This document shows positions 12,658 to 25,143 of a DNA stretch of 64,000 nucleotides, piece by piece (positions within the stretch are counted from its first letter, which is position 1; each line of letters starts with the position of its first letter). Position numbers and translations under genes: made by a program. The notes under the pieces were generated by a model. That model was given only the letters and a program-made list of their open reading frames with translations, had not been told where the DNA came from and searched no databases. Source of the DNA: Tretioscincus oriximinensis. Taxonomy: Eukaryota; Chordata; Lepidosauria; Squamata; Gymnophthalmidae. The stretch is from positions 71,070-135,069 of the forward strand of contig JAJVDF010000235.1 in assembly GCA_022410635.1 (NCBI GenBank). Reading direction: 5' to 3'.

Positions 12658-13383
12658 TTCACATTACATTGCTTTATATTCTTAACATATTATGTGCCTA
12701 ACTACAAGTTCCAGAATTCTGTACAAACACAGTATCCTGGTGCCATGTGGTTCCAAGAGCCAATGAAATTTTAAGTTTATCCTCAAAGTCTAGCAAGATC
12801 TAAAAATTCCCCATAACAAATTCCCTAAAAAAGNTATTGATTAGAGTTTAGAGTAAGTTTGCTGAGAAATCTAAAACATGGAGATGGCTGGAAAATCATG
12901 GCCCACAAGCCTTTTTAGTGAGTGGGGCACTGAACTTGCATGAAAGAGTGTGGCAGCAGGAGCAAACAATCTAAGATGGATTCACACTGTGAGGCTGCAA
13001 ATGCACTGCACCTAAAAACAGGTGCAACTGCGATGCAAACATTCCCCCATTCACATAAAAAACAAAGCAGAAATGCGCCCGCGTCCATCTACACACACAC
13101 ACCACACGTTTCTGCTATGCAATTTGTGGCCAAATTCTGTCACCGCTCCTCCTTTTTGCCATTCACGTTAGTTGTACTCTGACTACGGAGTTCTCCATAG
13201 CTGCTCTCATGTACGCAGGCGCTACTGTCTCAGACATGCACTGAGCTGTGATGTTACGGGAGCTCCAGAAAATAGTGAAAGGGGGCGTTCATGGGCTGTG
13301 TGGCTGTGTGCATAACATTTTCATCCAGTTCCTCTTGACCCTTGTTCTGTGGCCAACTCATTTTGAGCAGCACACATTCAATC
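12658..13383. other. Unannotated sequence
   Basis: I see no recognisable gene. Sequence from about 12960 onward has scattered CpG and a CA run at about 13090-13105. It could belong to an old DNA-transposon-like repeat that runs on to about 14010, but I could not define its ends. Confidence 0.35.
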
Positions 13384-13500
13384 ACAATTTATTACTTTTT
13401 GCCAGGGATGGAGGGAGGAGGGAAAGGGACAAGCACACCAAGCACAATCTTATTTTACTTTTCGCAAGGGTGGGAAGAGGGAGTGGGAAAACGTTTGGGA
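13384..13500. repeat. Local tandem duplication, about 60-bp unit, two copies
   Basis: ACAATTTATTACTTTTTGCC followed by purine-rich sequence (GGGATGGAGGGAGGAGGGAA) recurs 60 bases later as ACAATCTTATTTTACTTTTC with GGGTGGGAAGAGGGAGTGG. The two units are diverged, with small indels. Confidence 0.6.
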
Positions 13501-14011
13501 NTTGATTCGATGGNGATGATACAGTTTTACTCAATCCCTGAGACCTTCTGGTAAACAGAGAATGGCCCATGAGGGACAAAGGTAGTGGCAGTAGCAGCAG
13601 GAGAAGAGCCGGGACAGGGGTTCTTTTGTTTTCCTTCCCTGACTGAAACACCATCTCCCTTGCCAGAAAAACAGGTTTGTCTGGCTTCCTCTACAGCTCC
13701 AGTGNGAGGGGCTGAGTACTATCCATGTGCTATGCGGGCTGTTAACCTGAAGTGGATATGGAAGGGGATTTAGGCACCAATTTCGGGTTGAATTTTGAAC
13801 TTTCTAAATGCTTTCCATGCCGTGTAAAAAATGTAGTGCATTTGCAGCCTGACTGTGAGACAGTAAAGGATGCAACTAGAATACTGCATTTGAATTTCCG
13901 TTCGCATTCACATGCCCCACCATTCCCCAAACTCGTCTTAAACCCGGCTTGCATGTTGAGACTGNGGAATAGTCCAGACAAACTGCAAGAACAGAGGATT
14001 CACATGGCTAA
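13501..14011. other. Unannotated sequence
   Basis: GC is moderate and several single Ns are present. No gene or family is recognised. Overlapping open frames on both strands are short. Confidence 0.35.
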
Positions 14012-14108
14012 TTCATAGAATCATGGAGTTAGAAGGGACCTCCAGTGTAATCGGGTCCAACCCCCCATTCAATTGTTTGACAACCCCCAATCACTCCAAG
14101 GGCATGTT
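14012..14108 (-). mobile_element. CR1 LINE 3' tail (ATTCTATG-tail lineage)
   Basis: TTCATAGAATCATGGAGTTA followed by GAAGGGACCTCCAGTG and CCAACCCCC is the reverse complement of the avian-type CR1 3' end. It is short and 5'-truncated. Confidence 0.8.
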
Positions 14109-14459
14109 TAAATTTATCATAAAGTTAAACTTAAAAAATTGTCCACACAAAGTTGTTTAAGGTAAGTTTCTGGAAACGTGTGAATGCCTTTGTGTTACAT
14201 TTCTTTCTTTATTTACATTTTGCCCTATACCCAAAGATAAAACAGATAGAGCAATTTAAAAATGTTTTTCATCCAATTCCAGTAAGGGAAGGGTCAGCCA
14301 AGCATATCAGATTATCATCAGAAGCCCTGTAGCATCTGCTGCTGCCACTTGTGATGACTACAGANGGGAACATTTCCTAGTAAAGCCTGCTCTGAGTTTC
14401 TCTAACTGCTGATTGCACCAGTTGGCTTACAGTTGGCTGAGCGTCCATTGCACNAATGA

Positions 14460-15050
14460 CGTTTGCCAACTAACCTTCAGTTTTCTTCTTAATTATTCCC
14501 TAACATTGAATTTGCTTTTTTCACTGCTGCTGAACTTTGGGACTGCCTCCCCATGGGGTTTTCATACTATGATGAAACTTACATTATTAAGAATGTGCCC
14601 CATGTGGCGACAGACCTTCAGTCATCTGGTTGGAAAAAACCTCCACTGCCCCAGAATATCTTGCAGCTGATTCTTTCAGACATCANCATGAAATGCCTGT
14701 TCTCCATTCAACAGCCTGCCCATGTACCACTTTATCACAGATACTGCAAGAAGATACCAGCTAGGAACAATGCAGAATCAGCTGGCTGACATGCGTGGTA
14801 TTGACTTCCTGGTATTGACATTCTATTTCTCATCGNTTCCGTGCAGAATGCTGCAGATGTTTGGGGATGACTACATCCTGCAATGATTTTCCCATTGTGG
14901 GTTTTACCATGTGGTATGGAGGCAGTCTGGGTCGACACTTTCACTGAACTGTCCGTCAACAACCAAAGATCCCTTTCCTGGCCTGTCACAGCCGGGCCTC
15001 TTGGACCAAAGTAACCTCCNAAGTATCCCAAAGGGTAGGATAAAGCTAAT
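14460..15050 (-). mobile_element. CR1 LINE ORF2 fragment, split by an insertion
   Basis: The part at about 14490-14540 (CTAACATTGAATTTGC, TTTTTTCACTGCTGCTG) and the part from 14931 (GTCGACACTTTCACTGAACT, AAAGATCCCTTTCCTGGCC) align in order with one continuous stretch, 31294-31400, of the longer CR1. On the minus strand the distal part encodes a decayed version of the peptide VTEQEKDLG plus its following residues. The 387-bp element at 14541-14927 interrupts it. The outer limits are approximate. Confidence 0.75.
14541..14927. mobile_element. Non-autonomous TIR element nested in a CR1
   Basis: The ends are inverted: GACTGCCTCC at 14541-14550 and GGAGGCAGTC at 14918-14927. Weaker symmetry extends inward (CCATGGGGTTTTCATAC against TACCATGTGG and GTGGGTTTT). 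TGG flanks both sides (14538-14540 and 14928-14930). Removing the insert and one TGG restores CR1 continuity. There is no long reading frame. A 3-bp duplication is compatible with PIF/Harbinger, but the class is uncertain. Its interior carries family-G sequence. Confidence 0.65.
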
Positions 15051-15174
15051 GGCAGTAAGCTTTGAAGTTGCCCACTGAATGCAGGCCTATTAAGCAAGGT
15101 TACATGTAGCAACTCAGAAAGGTGAAGATTTATATTTAAACCCAACGCAGATAGAGGAGACAAAAGACTCATNC

Positions 15175-16330
15175 GCTAGGCTATTTATTGCTCCTTCCAC
15201 TGGCCTCCTCTCAGTAATTAACACCAACATCTCCATTCCCTCCTCCCACTGACAGCTAAGAGTGTAATTAGAGTCTAATAAAACATTGAAAAGTCACCAA
15301 GAGGAAGATGGAGAAACGGGGGGAATAAACAATAAACACTGTGGCCATGCCGAAGGGTGGGAAGAGGCGCTTCCGGAGCCTGATGCTAAACTAATGCGTT
15401 GGATAAACTGTGGGCACACTGGTGCTGTCACGCTCTCCGCAGCCCCAAGTGTGCTGGCAGCGTGGCGTAGACAGACAGCTTGAATTAATCCCAAGAGGGG
15501 TGCATGACAGGCGAGTGAAGCAGACAATTAGAATGAAGGAGGAAATTGGAAATGGCAAAGGTGTGAACATATGTCAAATTACAACTAAATGATAAATTAC
15601 AATTCTGTCATTGAAATAAGCAGTAATTAAGAAAGATTTCAGCTCTCCCCTCCCTTTCTCCTCCCTCCCTTCCTTGAGAAAGTGGGTTGAAACAAGGGGG
15701 GGGAGGGAGGAGGTGGAAGAAAAGAATCTCATCCCCTTTCCCTGCCCCCCCACCCTTGTTTGTTCAGTCATCCTTCTCCTCAGCAGAGTTCCTGGCTTTG
15801 AATTTATTTAGTGAATTGTTTTCTGCCTATCTCGCGTGTCGAGTCCAGTTCATCCGCTCGGTTCCTTTAGGGCTGCATTATTTGTGTGCATTAAAGATAA
15901 TACCTTCCTTTCCTCTGTGCCTCTCAGCGTCACACACACACACACACCTTTCTCTCTCTCTCTCTCCTCGTTTTCCCAGCCTGGCAGAGTGACAGTGTCA
16001 GAAATAAGCAGGAAACCAATAGTTACTGATAAAAATCAGCTCTGAGGAGGTTATTATTTAAAAAAAATGGCCTGCCGAAGCTGCTGCTGCACTCAATTAT
16101 TTTCACCAAACACAGCACCGTCCAGCTGACAATTAGGAAGCGCTCTTTCATAGCTTGGGGCTTTGAGATGCAGCCTCCTAATAATCTCCATATATCCATC
16201 CTTTTCATTTAGGCAGGAGTTCGGATGGGTGGGGCTGGGTGGCAGTTCTAAACCCCTTAATGGCAATTTGAAGGCAGCTGTATAATTACCATGAACTTGT
16301 TGAAATGCATTCAGCCAATCCCAGCTTGGA
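15175..16330. promoter_or_regulatory. Candidate developmental enhancer or conserved non-coding block
   Basis: About 1.1 kb without any interspersed repeat. It has higher GC than the surroundings and many homeodomain-type ATTA cores: CAGTAATTAACACC (15213), GTGTAATTAGAG (15263), GAATTAATCCC (15483), ACAATTAGAATG (15526), CAGTAATTAAG (15621), CTCAATTATTT (16093), GACAATTAGG (16128) and TATAATTACC (16281). A CA plus CT simple repeat lies at 15932-15967. Frames crossing it on both strands have no domain. A distal enhancer role is inferred from texture only. Confidence 0.4.
15932..15967. repeat. CA/CT simple repeat
   Basis: A CACACACACA run passes directly into TCTCTCTCTCTCTC. Confidence 0.9.
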
Positions 16331-16511
16331 ACCTGAGTACCTGTGCTTCGTTAACACATAGTAACCATGACAGAAGCGTCTTTGGCTCCTCAAGGGTCAC
16401 AGGGCCAAGAAAGACCCAAAAAAAAATTGTGAACCCAAGATAAAAAATACTTGTTGCTTCAGCAACAGTCTTGACTTCTCTGAGGCATTTTTATACATAA
16501 GGCAACCTCCC

Positions 16512-16767
16512 TTATTTATTTATTTGTACTTGTATCCCGCCGTACACTTGAAGGTCTCAGGGAGGCCAACCATAGGGTGGCACACATATCTTTTGTTGCT
16601 TTCTCCACAACAGACACCGTGTGAAGTAGGTGGGGCTGAGAGAGTTCAAACAACTGTGATTGGCCCAGCATCACCCAGCTGGCTTTCATGGAGGAGTGGG
16701 GAATCAAACTGGGAGACTACCAGGTACGAGTCCAATACTCTAACCACTACACCAAACTGGCTCTCAT
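16512..16767 (-). mobile_element. SINE-A, near full-length, minus strand
   Basis: On the plus strand it opens with the A/T tail TTATTTATTTATTTGTACTT, then CCCGCCGTACACTTGAAGGT (L2-type tail), CACAACAGACACC and CTGGCTTTCATGGAGGAGTG. It closes with the tRNA-like head CTCTAACCACTACACCAAAC and TGGCTCTC. Confidence 0.92.
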
Positions 16768-16859
16768 GAGATGATCATGTGCAAAATAATATTTGCTTTT
16801 TTAAAAAAAATAAAAATCAACAAATGATTTTATTTATTGATTTAGGAACTTATATCCAA

Positions 16860-17210
16860 GATGACTAACCAGGAAGTAAATTCTGAGTACACTCAATCAG
16901 GACTTGTGTATGGGAGACAACTAACGAGGAAGTAAATACTGAGCATAGTCAGTATGCGATTCTGCATTGTCTTGGCCAAGTGTCTTCTCGCAGTATCCTG
17001 GTAATCCCATTAAGGATCTGTACATACAGGAAGGATTCTTGTCTTTATTTTGGAAAACATCAGCAAAAGAATATTGGCAGGGCAAAGGACCTTTTATCTG
17101 GGTGCATTTCAAAAACTCCATTAATATGTGGGGAGAAGTCATCATGATGATACCAGCATCATGATAGGAAATGTGCCTGGAGCCCCCATAGTATTCAGAC
17201 AGTCAAATGT
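16860..17210 (+). repeat. Interspersed family G, longest unbroken copy
   Basis: Contains ACCAGGAAGTAAATTCTGAG and, 60 bases on, a second GAGGAAGTAAATACTGAGCA, then GATTCTGCATTGTCTTGGCC and GTGTCTTCTCGCAGTATCCT. Further on are GGGTGCATTTCAAAAACTCC and ATGTGGGGAGAAGTCATCAT. The copy at 55768-56250 aligns with both halves. The right end (CATAGTATTCAGACAGTC) resembles the terminus of the TIR element at 14541-14927. The family is not identified. Confidence 0.6.
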
Positions 17211-17448
17211 TCATGATTGCTGTTTACACATCAGAACCACAAGATAATGAAAATTGGTCTGCATTGAAGTAAAAAAATCCACTCAAACCAGCCTCAAAAA
17301 CAACAGATATGGTCTTGGACTTGCAACTATGCCTCTCATTTTCATCCCACTTTGTCAAAGAAAGGGACGAGACAGGGTAGCTGAAGTTTATCATTTATCT
17401 CTTCATATACTATGGAATTAGGGCATAGGATCAGTGATCACAGATCAG

Positions 17449-17600
<152 letters not shown>

Positions 17601-17642
17601 AAACCCATTTCACTCATTTTGGCCACAAAGACCTAGTAATAA

Positions 17643-17990
<348 letters not shown>

Positions 17991-18990
17991 AACTTGGCCT
18001 TCCTGGAATGAAAGAGACAGCTTATGTAATTTTTTTGATTCTCACCTTTTCACTGTGAGCATGCCTCCCAATTAAGCTATTCAGTCTCTTAACTTTACCA
18101 TCTGACCAGAGCTGTTTCAAAATGATTTATTTCGCAGAGATGGCAGTGCCTCCCTCAACTATTTTTATATCTGCCAGCTATCTCAGCACTCTAAGAGAGA
18201 GGAAATGCCTTCCTTTCACTTTGAATAATCTCACCATTCTCTTGTGTTCATTCCACCCTTCCTGAATTTAACTGTATAGAGGCAGACAGAGATTTACCTC
18301 TATTAGGGTTGCCACTTTTTGAGAAGTGAAATACGGGACATGCCCTTAAAAACAAGGGACATTTCACAAAAATAAGGGACACTAAAAAAAACCTCAAAAT
18401 TAATAATGAAATGGGATTTTTACATCTCACATGTATCTGTGAATAATTTTAATCCTTTTCTCATTATTTATGTTGTTATATAACTGTAATATACAACTAA
18501 TGAACTTCATCAAACAGCTAAGACTGATCTGGTGATATATATAATGAATTCTCTTTAAGAAACAGCTATTAGCTAAACAGCTAATATAGTAATTAAAATA
18601 TATAATGTAAAAACCTCAATAAACAACTAATGAGTGGTAAATTTTAATAAACAGCTAATGAAATATGATGTGTGAGATTATGTAGTGTTAGTGTATTAAA
18701 CTTCAACAGCCAAAGAATGGTATCATGTACAGGAATGCTAAGTGCTTGAGAGCAACAGCACAGCTATGAACAACAAAATAAACAAGAAGCTATAACCAAA
18801 AAACCTGAAATAAACTATAAAAAATATAAACGAAAACCAAAATGGGCAAATAGGGCAAGTCCAAGCCCCTAAACTCACAGTTTTCAAACGTTGGTGCCAA
18901 ACTAAGGCAGATACTCTGCCTTATAGCCTATGCTGCAGGCAAAGCTGAAGCTCTTGGGCAACAATGTCCAAGATACTTTGCAATTTAAAT
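17991..18990. other. AT-rich DNA with an unclassified repeat-like segment
   Basis: At 18303-18400 there is a short motif-rich stretch (TTAGGGTTGCCACTTTTTGA, ATACGGGACATGCCC, ATAAGGGACAC). It resembles termini of dispersed repeats that produce GGGACA/GGGTTGCCA motifs in reptile genomes, but I cannot name a family. The rest is unrecognised AT-rich DNA. Confidence 0.35.
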
Positions 18991-18999
18991 TAAACTTGG

Positions 19000-21900
19000 A
19001 ACCAAACAGAGCTCCAAATTCACAGATTGCTCCTGCAAGCAGGAGCTATAGATAGCCCTGAAAAGGGCTGTTGGGAAATGAAGGTAAATATAATCAAGGC
19101 AGTCCAAATACATCTTTGTAATGTGTACTCTGTGTGAAAGGGAAGGTTTAATGTACTAACATTACCCAAAAGCAAAGTTTGTATATTTCTTGGTATATTT
19201 ATATTTAAAATATGAGAAACTTCATTCAAAATTTGATTAAAAAAACCAGAAATATATTGGCAATCAAACCACTTATGAATAAATGAATCTCGAAAGGGGC
19301 ACCAATGCCAACATAATGGAGGTGTCCCTCACATATGGGATAATTGGACCGGAGACCTATACCACTGAGATAAAATTTTCAGATTAAGCCCTTTGAATTT
19401 AGTATATTTAATTGTTTCAATGTTCCGGGTTGGCTTCGTCCAATCATCCTCTCTTATTAAGGTATCAGTTTGCCATTGATTAAAAGGAAGGAGCTATTAT
19501 TATATTTAATTTTGGTTATCAAGTGATAAAGTTCTGCAATAAGATGGGGTTCATCCTTGATTCTTTTATTCATTATATTTTCTAGATCACTCCTTGGTAA
19601 AGACATACTGGTTTTTACATTTAGATTATTAATGTAAGCTAATACCACTGCTTCCCCCAACCAGATGTTGGCAGATGTATTCAAAGCGTCAAGTTTTGGG
19701 GATTTCCAAATCATTCGAAAAACCCTCTTATTTTTCTGAAAGGAAATTCCTCTAAATGTGTTGCAAGATAGGCTTCCTCGGTAGGGTTAATAGCCTTTAA
19801 AGAGGTCGTATGGTATATAGATGGACTTAATTTATTGCACTAGATTTTCCATAAGGTTTGAAGTGGAATAAGTCAAAGATCAGTTTCCCTCTTTTGAACT
19901 TTTGAGATCATATCCTAAACTTCCTTTCAATCCTAACTGATTGTGTGTATTCTGATATCCCAAATCAATAATCTTTAACATTTAAATCAAATGAAAATAA
20001 GAGGAAATCACGGAAAACCCCAGCTCGCTAACAAAGATGAAGCAAAGAAAGTATTATTCAATAATCTTTTATTATGATCTTGGAAAACCCATTTTTTGAG
20101 TTCAGTTTTTTAATGTCTGGATTTTCATTGGGGAAAGCACTGTCTGAAACAGAAATAATCCACTTAGGAGGATCACCATCTTTGTGGCTCACATTTTGAT
20201 TAAAATGTTCCACTTATCATGTGGCCATTCACTCATCATTTGTGTAATTTTCCTCCTTAAAGATTTATAATTTATTTCTGACATTTTCTGCAATTTTTTA
20301 GATATCTTAATCCCCAAATAGGATAACGTTTTGACCCTTGAAATTAAACCTACATAGTTAAGAATTTGGTGTCTTTCTCCTAGGGACATTAATAAACTTT
20401 ATCTCTGATTCTCCATATTTATTTTCAAGCCTGACAAAATCTCAAAATTGGCTATTTCATTACGTGAGAAATAGAATGCAAAGGATTATCAATGATGATT
20501 AAAGCAACATCTGCATAAAAGTTGAGCTTTATCTCCTCATTGCCCATTCTATATCCATAGATATTCATGTTGTTTCTGATCAAGTTGGCAAGAGGTTCCA
20601 TGGCCAAAAGAAAGATCAAAGGAGATAGGGGACAGCCTTGTTTGACCCCATTACAAATTTCCACATAGTCTGACAGCCCTTGATTGAATATAAATTATTA
20701 ATAATGTTTGTGAACCTTTGGCAAAAATTATACTTATGGCAAAGTGCAAAATGTATTTGTGACTGACTGAGTTGAATGCCTTATAGACGTCCAACTTGAT
20801 TAGTACCAATTTTCTCTTGTGCATTTGAGCATGAGCTAGAATATTAGTAGCAGTCCTTACAGGGTCAGCTTTCTGTCTAACAGTATGAATCCGTATTGGT
20901 GTTCACCTATGATAGTAGGAATAATCTTCACTAATCTTCTAGTTAATATTGTCAAAAATATTTTATAATCTAAGTTTGCCAGAGTAATCAGCTGAAAAGA
21001 TTCGGTATTGTCCTTGGGCTTGCCTTTCTTTAAAATTGGGAGAAATTGATTTGATTGGATAAAATCTCTAAATGCAGAACAAGGTTCTCGGAAAACATTT
21101 TATAATAGTTACCTGTAAACCCATCAGGGCCAGGTGATTTCCCAATTTTCAGTTCTTTGATAGCTGTGTTGATTTCCTTCCTGGTGATAGCTGCATTCAA
21201 ATTACTATTATCAAGGTCAGAGAGTGACTGATTTACTGAAATACCTCTCTCTTGAACAGGTCGCTCTTTAAACAAAAAATTATATTCCTGATCTGCCCAT
21301 CTATTCCTGATCTGCCCATCTTGGCTAAGTATATGACCAATAGAGTCTTTAAGAAAATTCACTCTCTTCTGCACTTGCTTGATTTTATGCAGCTTTGCCA
21401 GACCTTTCATATATTGAGAATCCCAGGAGTGGAATTGGTTTTTCACAAAAAGGGATTTTTTAAACATATGAGTTCTATCAAGAATTTCTGATTCTTTTTT
21501 AAGTTCATCTAAATGTCTTTTGTCCCTGGAAGGAAGAACAGGTACTAAGTAAATGATCCTCATATATTGTAATTTGACTTAAAATTTTCTGTCAGCGTCT
21601 CAGAACAATTTCTTTTTGAATACAATGCCCCCTCATAACAGCCTTAACGGCATCCCAAACAATATATTCTGAAAAGCCCATTTGTCTACTAAATAAAGAA
21701 TAATCCTGTATGTGTCCCTTAAATTGGGATATAGATGTATTAGGATCTAGAACCACTGGTTCGAATCTCCAAATTGTTGTTCAATTTGTTTGACAAATTT
21801 GACCTTAAGAGGCATGTGATCAGAAATCCAAATTGGGGCAGTAGTAATGTTCATAACTATAAAAATGTTACTATTTTTCACAAAAAATATAGTCTAGATA

Positions 21901-22185
21901 TGATGGAGTCAGGTATTGGCCTGAAATAAATGTAAGATAATGACTATACCCTAAAACTTCATGAACGTCTAATAAATTCCACCTCTGAAGTATAAATCGA
22001 CATCTAGTTTGCATTGATAATTGAGTTTCAGGTCCATATTAAAATCCCCAGCTACAATCCAGTGTTCCCGAATATACCTATATAATTTTAAAAGAGTATT
22101 ATGAATGAAGTTCTTTTGACCAGAAATAGGGGCATTTTGATTCGCTACATTCCTGAGCTCAGACATTTTTCCTTAGCTTAATGAT
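19000..22185 (-). mobile_element. L1-like LINE, decayed ORF2 (5'-truncated)
   Basis: Broken minus-strand frames give an ordered L1-type ORF2. The endonuclease end has WIVAGDFNMDL (about 22050-22070). The fingers have KELKIGKSPGPDGFTGNYYK (about 21100-21160). The palm has GVKQGCPLSPLIFLLAMEPL, then NFYADVALII, where the catalytic FADD is altered to YADV (20452-20664). The thumb region follows (VKTLSYLGIKISKKLQ, about 20300-20350; KITQMMSEWPHDKWNILI, about 20195-20250). A C-terminal region lies at 19250-19714. Multiple stops and frameshifts, plus the altered catalytic motif, make it inactive. The 5' end is lost within the endonuclease. Confidence 0.85.
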
Positions 22186-22479
22186 AGGCTGGAAGCAGAT
22201 AATTTGATTTAATTGCATTTGATTATCGCCAAATAATGGAATCGGTAACATACAACAGATGTGGCTCTAGGTACTCTTGGATTTAAACTGGACATTAAAG
22301 AATGACAGAAAGGAATGATCTCTTTGAAAAAAAGTTTCTCATGTTGTCATTTTCACTTTCTCTTATATTATGAAAGAAACAAAATGAAAATGCTTTCTTT
22401 TCCTCTTCCCATTATTTAATAAAAGATCCATAATATCTATCTAGTCAGGTACTGACTGGCTGGTTGCAAATTTAGATCA

Positions 22480-22545
22480 TATTTATTTATTTGCTCATTC
22501 AGTCATACTTCTATCCCATCCTATACCCAAAGGTCTCACATATGA
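22480..22545 (-). mobile_element. L2 LINE tail remnant
   Basis: ATTTATTTATTTGCTCATTC followed by CTATCCCATCCTATACCCAA and AGGTCTCA matches the reverse complement of the L2 3' terminus seen at 26983-27036. Confidence 0.65.
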
Positions 22546-22894
22546 AAAGTTCAAGAGTTCACCGCTTTCCCTTTTTACCTTGCAAGGCTGTCTCCAGTCT
22601 ATGGTACATAGTAAGCAGCCTTCTAAAGAAGATTTCACAGATGAATTCCATTCTAACCAACTGATCTGAGGCCACTTTTGTATTAAGCATTAATCAACAA
22701 TAGCAATTCGAAGTATGAATGTTAATTCAGATTAGGACTGGCCATGTGGTTGACANAGTCCTACTCCAGGATATAATGCAGAATAAGGTCAGTGCAGAAA
22801 GGGCCCAAAACAAAAAGATTTGAATAAAATATGGGTAAGGGGCTTTAATAGCTAAGAGAGGCACTAANGGGGTTATAAAATATACAAATTTTAT

Positions 22895-23345
22895 TCACTT
22901 AAAGCTCTTATATATAAACAGTGCCTCCAAGTCCCAATGACCGAAGCCTTCTAGCAAGATATGATGATCAATGGTATCTAAGACCACTGAGAGATCAAGG
23001 AGAACCAAGAGGATTGCATTTCCTCTGTCCCTCTCCTGGTCATTTATCAGGGCGATCATGGCAGTTTTCTGAAAACAAACTGAAATGGTTCTAGACAATC
23101 CATATCATCCAAGGATGCCTATGGTTGGCAAGCCACCACCTTTTCCAACACTTTGCCCAAGAAGGGGATATTAACTCCAAGGCATAGATATTTAATAGGA
23201 GGCAACATGACTTCATCTGCTAATAGGAGGTAATTTAGCTTTGGGAGACTGTAGCAGAGCAGGTTGTGCCCCTGTGTCTTCTGGAGACAAAAGTGATTGA
23301 CGACTCTTAAGTCAAGCTGCTGGACCAATTTTGTCTTGGATCCAA
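22895..23345 (-). mobile_element. L2-like LINE reverse transcriptase fragment
   Basis: Two minus-strand frames encode consecutive RT pieces. NIPFLGKVLEKVVACQP (about 23119-23170) is followed by KTQGHNLLCYSLPKL-type sequence in the neighbouring frame, and AILLVLLDLSVVLDTIDHHI (about 22960-23020) carries the LDLS..LDTIDH catalytic motif A. The pattern matches L2/CR1-group RT rather than L1. Frames are broken by at least one shift. Confidence 0.7.
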
Positions 23346-24219
23346 TTCAATGGGGAAATTTTTCTGTTCTTATCTTGGCATTCTGGTTCCATATCATGCC
23401 ANTGTCATCCTCAACATGAAACTTGGCACTGCCAGTTTCATGGTTGAGCATTTGAACTTGGTTCCAAGAATATGCTTTGGAAAAATGATGGGAAAGGTTC
23501 AGGCTGCATCCAGAATTCCATTATATTTGGATGTTCCAGAACAAACTTTGGCTATTCTGGAATATCAGTGCTTTTTATTTGGAATTTATCTAGATGTAGT
23601 GAAATAAGTAAGCAGCATCTGGATTCATAATAGGAACATAATGTGTAGACACAGTGTTACTTCTGTATTTAAGGCTGCTTTAAATAGTTCTGCCTTAAAA
23701 CTAAGTTTGGTGGTTTTAGGACTAAAGTTCTAAAAGCAATAAACTTTCTAAGAGTACAAAGCTCTCAAAAGCACAAAGAATACTTTTCATATTAATCTTC
23801 TTGATTTTTCTTTATGCAGAATTTGATCAAAATGGGAAATATACTTCAAGCAATCCAAAGCATTATTCAAGAGGAAATTCAGAGCCAAAAACTCAGGATC
23901 TGCTCTCATTTCAAGGACAACTCAAAACTAAAATTATTATCAAACAGAGCAGTGGAATGTGGCTGAAGTCACAGACCTACTATTGTACCACTGACCTATC
24001 GCTGTTCTAGTACATTATGCTTAACAATTAAACTTATAGCCAGCTGTTCTATCACTGTGTCAATGAAGGACACCCCATGGATACTAAAAACATCAAAATA
24101 TCATAAGCTGTCTCCCTATATTGAATAGATTCAAAATCATGGTTGACTCCTGGTTGACTTGCCTCTTGGCAAAGCTGCTAATAACCTTAAACTCAACTGG
24201 CAAACTTCAAACAAACTTA
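23346..24219. other. Unannotated AT-rich DNA
   Basis: No identifiable repeat or gene is visible. The open frames are chance-length. Confidence 0.45.
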
Positions 24220-24532
24220 GAACATAAGAACATAAGAGAAGCCCTGGTGAATCAGGTCAGAGCCCATCTAGTCCAGCCTTCTGTGTCACACAGTGGTCTA
24301 CCAATTGCACCTGGGCAATATCAAGCAGAAGAAGGCAAAATCCTCTGTTCTCAACACCCTGCAAATGGTATTTTAGGACTCCTGCCTGTTGCTACATCTT
24401 GGAGGTAATATCAAGACAACCATCCTAGTGACTATTTATACACTTGGCTTCCATGAACATGTCTAATTCTGTCTCAAAGCTATCCAGGCTGCTACCTACC
24501 ACCATCTCTTCTGGAAGTAAATTCCAAAAACC
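24220..24532 (-). mobile_element. CR1 LINE 3' fragment
   Basis: The plus strand shows GAACATAAGAACATAAGAGA, CATCTAGTCCAGCCTTCTGT, CACCTGGGCAATATCAAGCA and GGAAGTAAATTCC. It carries the two-unit CTTATGTT tail and is 5'-truncated. Confidence 0.9.
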
Positions 24533-25143
24533 AATACAAACTTCAAGCAAGCTTCAAGCAAGCTTCAGACAACATTCAAATACACTTCAAGTATGGGTGC
24601 TTCTTCAGTAGCATGTCAACACTGGTAATTCCTGCTATATGTACAATCTAAATCTATTCGCTGCTATCTGGACTTAAAGTTTCTTGATGTTCAGTCTTGG
24701 CTAAATACTAATTACCTAATACTAATCACCTCTTGCAACTAACTGTCTATCATGGAAGGCAAAGAGTTCTCTACTGTCAAAGACTATTTTTTCATTTGTT
24801 CATTTCCATTTACATGTTAAGGTCAATTCAGGAAGAGTGATAATGACTAAAACGTGTGAAAGACAGAATTAAAAACTAATTAAATAGGAGGACAAATGCA
24901 TGAAAGGCATTCTAAGTAGAAGTTGAATGGTTACCTAACAGGAGTGCAATATAAGAATGAGCACAAACCTAAACTGACCACATTGGGTGAAATCTAACCA
25001 AACATAGTAATTCAAATTTTATTTCAACTTTTTTTAAAAAATAGGGAAAATTTCAATTCAGTTTGAACACTTTTGGAGTGTGGTTGAAAATCTAGCGGGA
25101 GGGTCTCATATCATTTGAAAGATACCTAATGCATCTGGAGTAG
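24533..25143. other. Unannotated DNA with short direct repeats
   Basis: CTTCAAGCAAG and CTTCAAACAAACTT-type motifs repeat on both sides of the CR1 insertion (about 24205-24220 and 24538-24575). They suggest a small pre-existing tandem array into which the CR1 landed. Nothing else is recognised. Confidence 0.4.
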
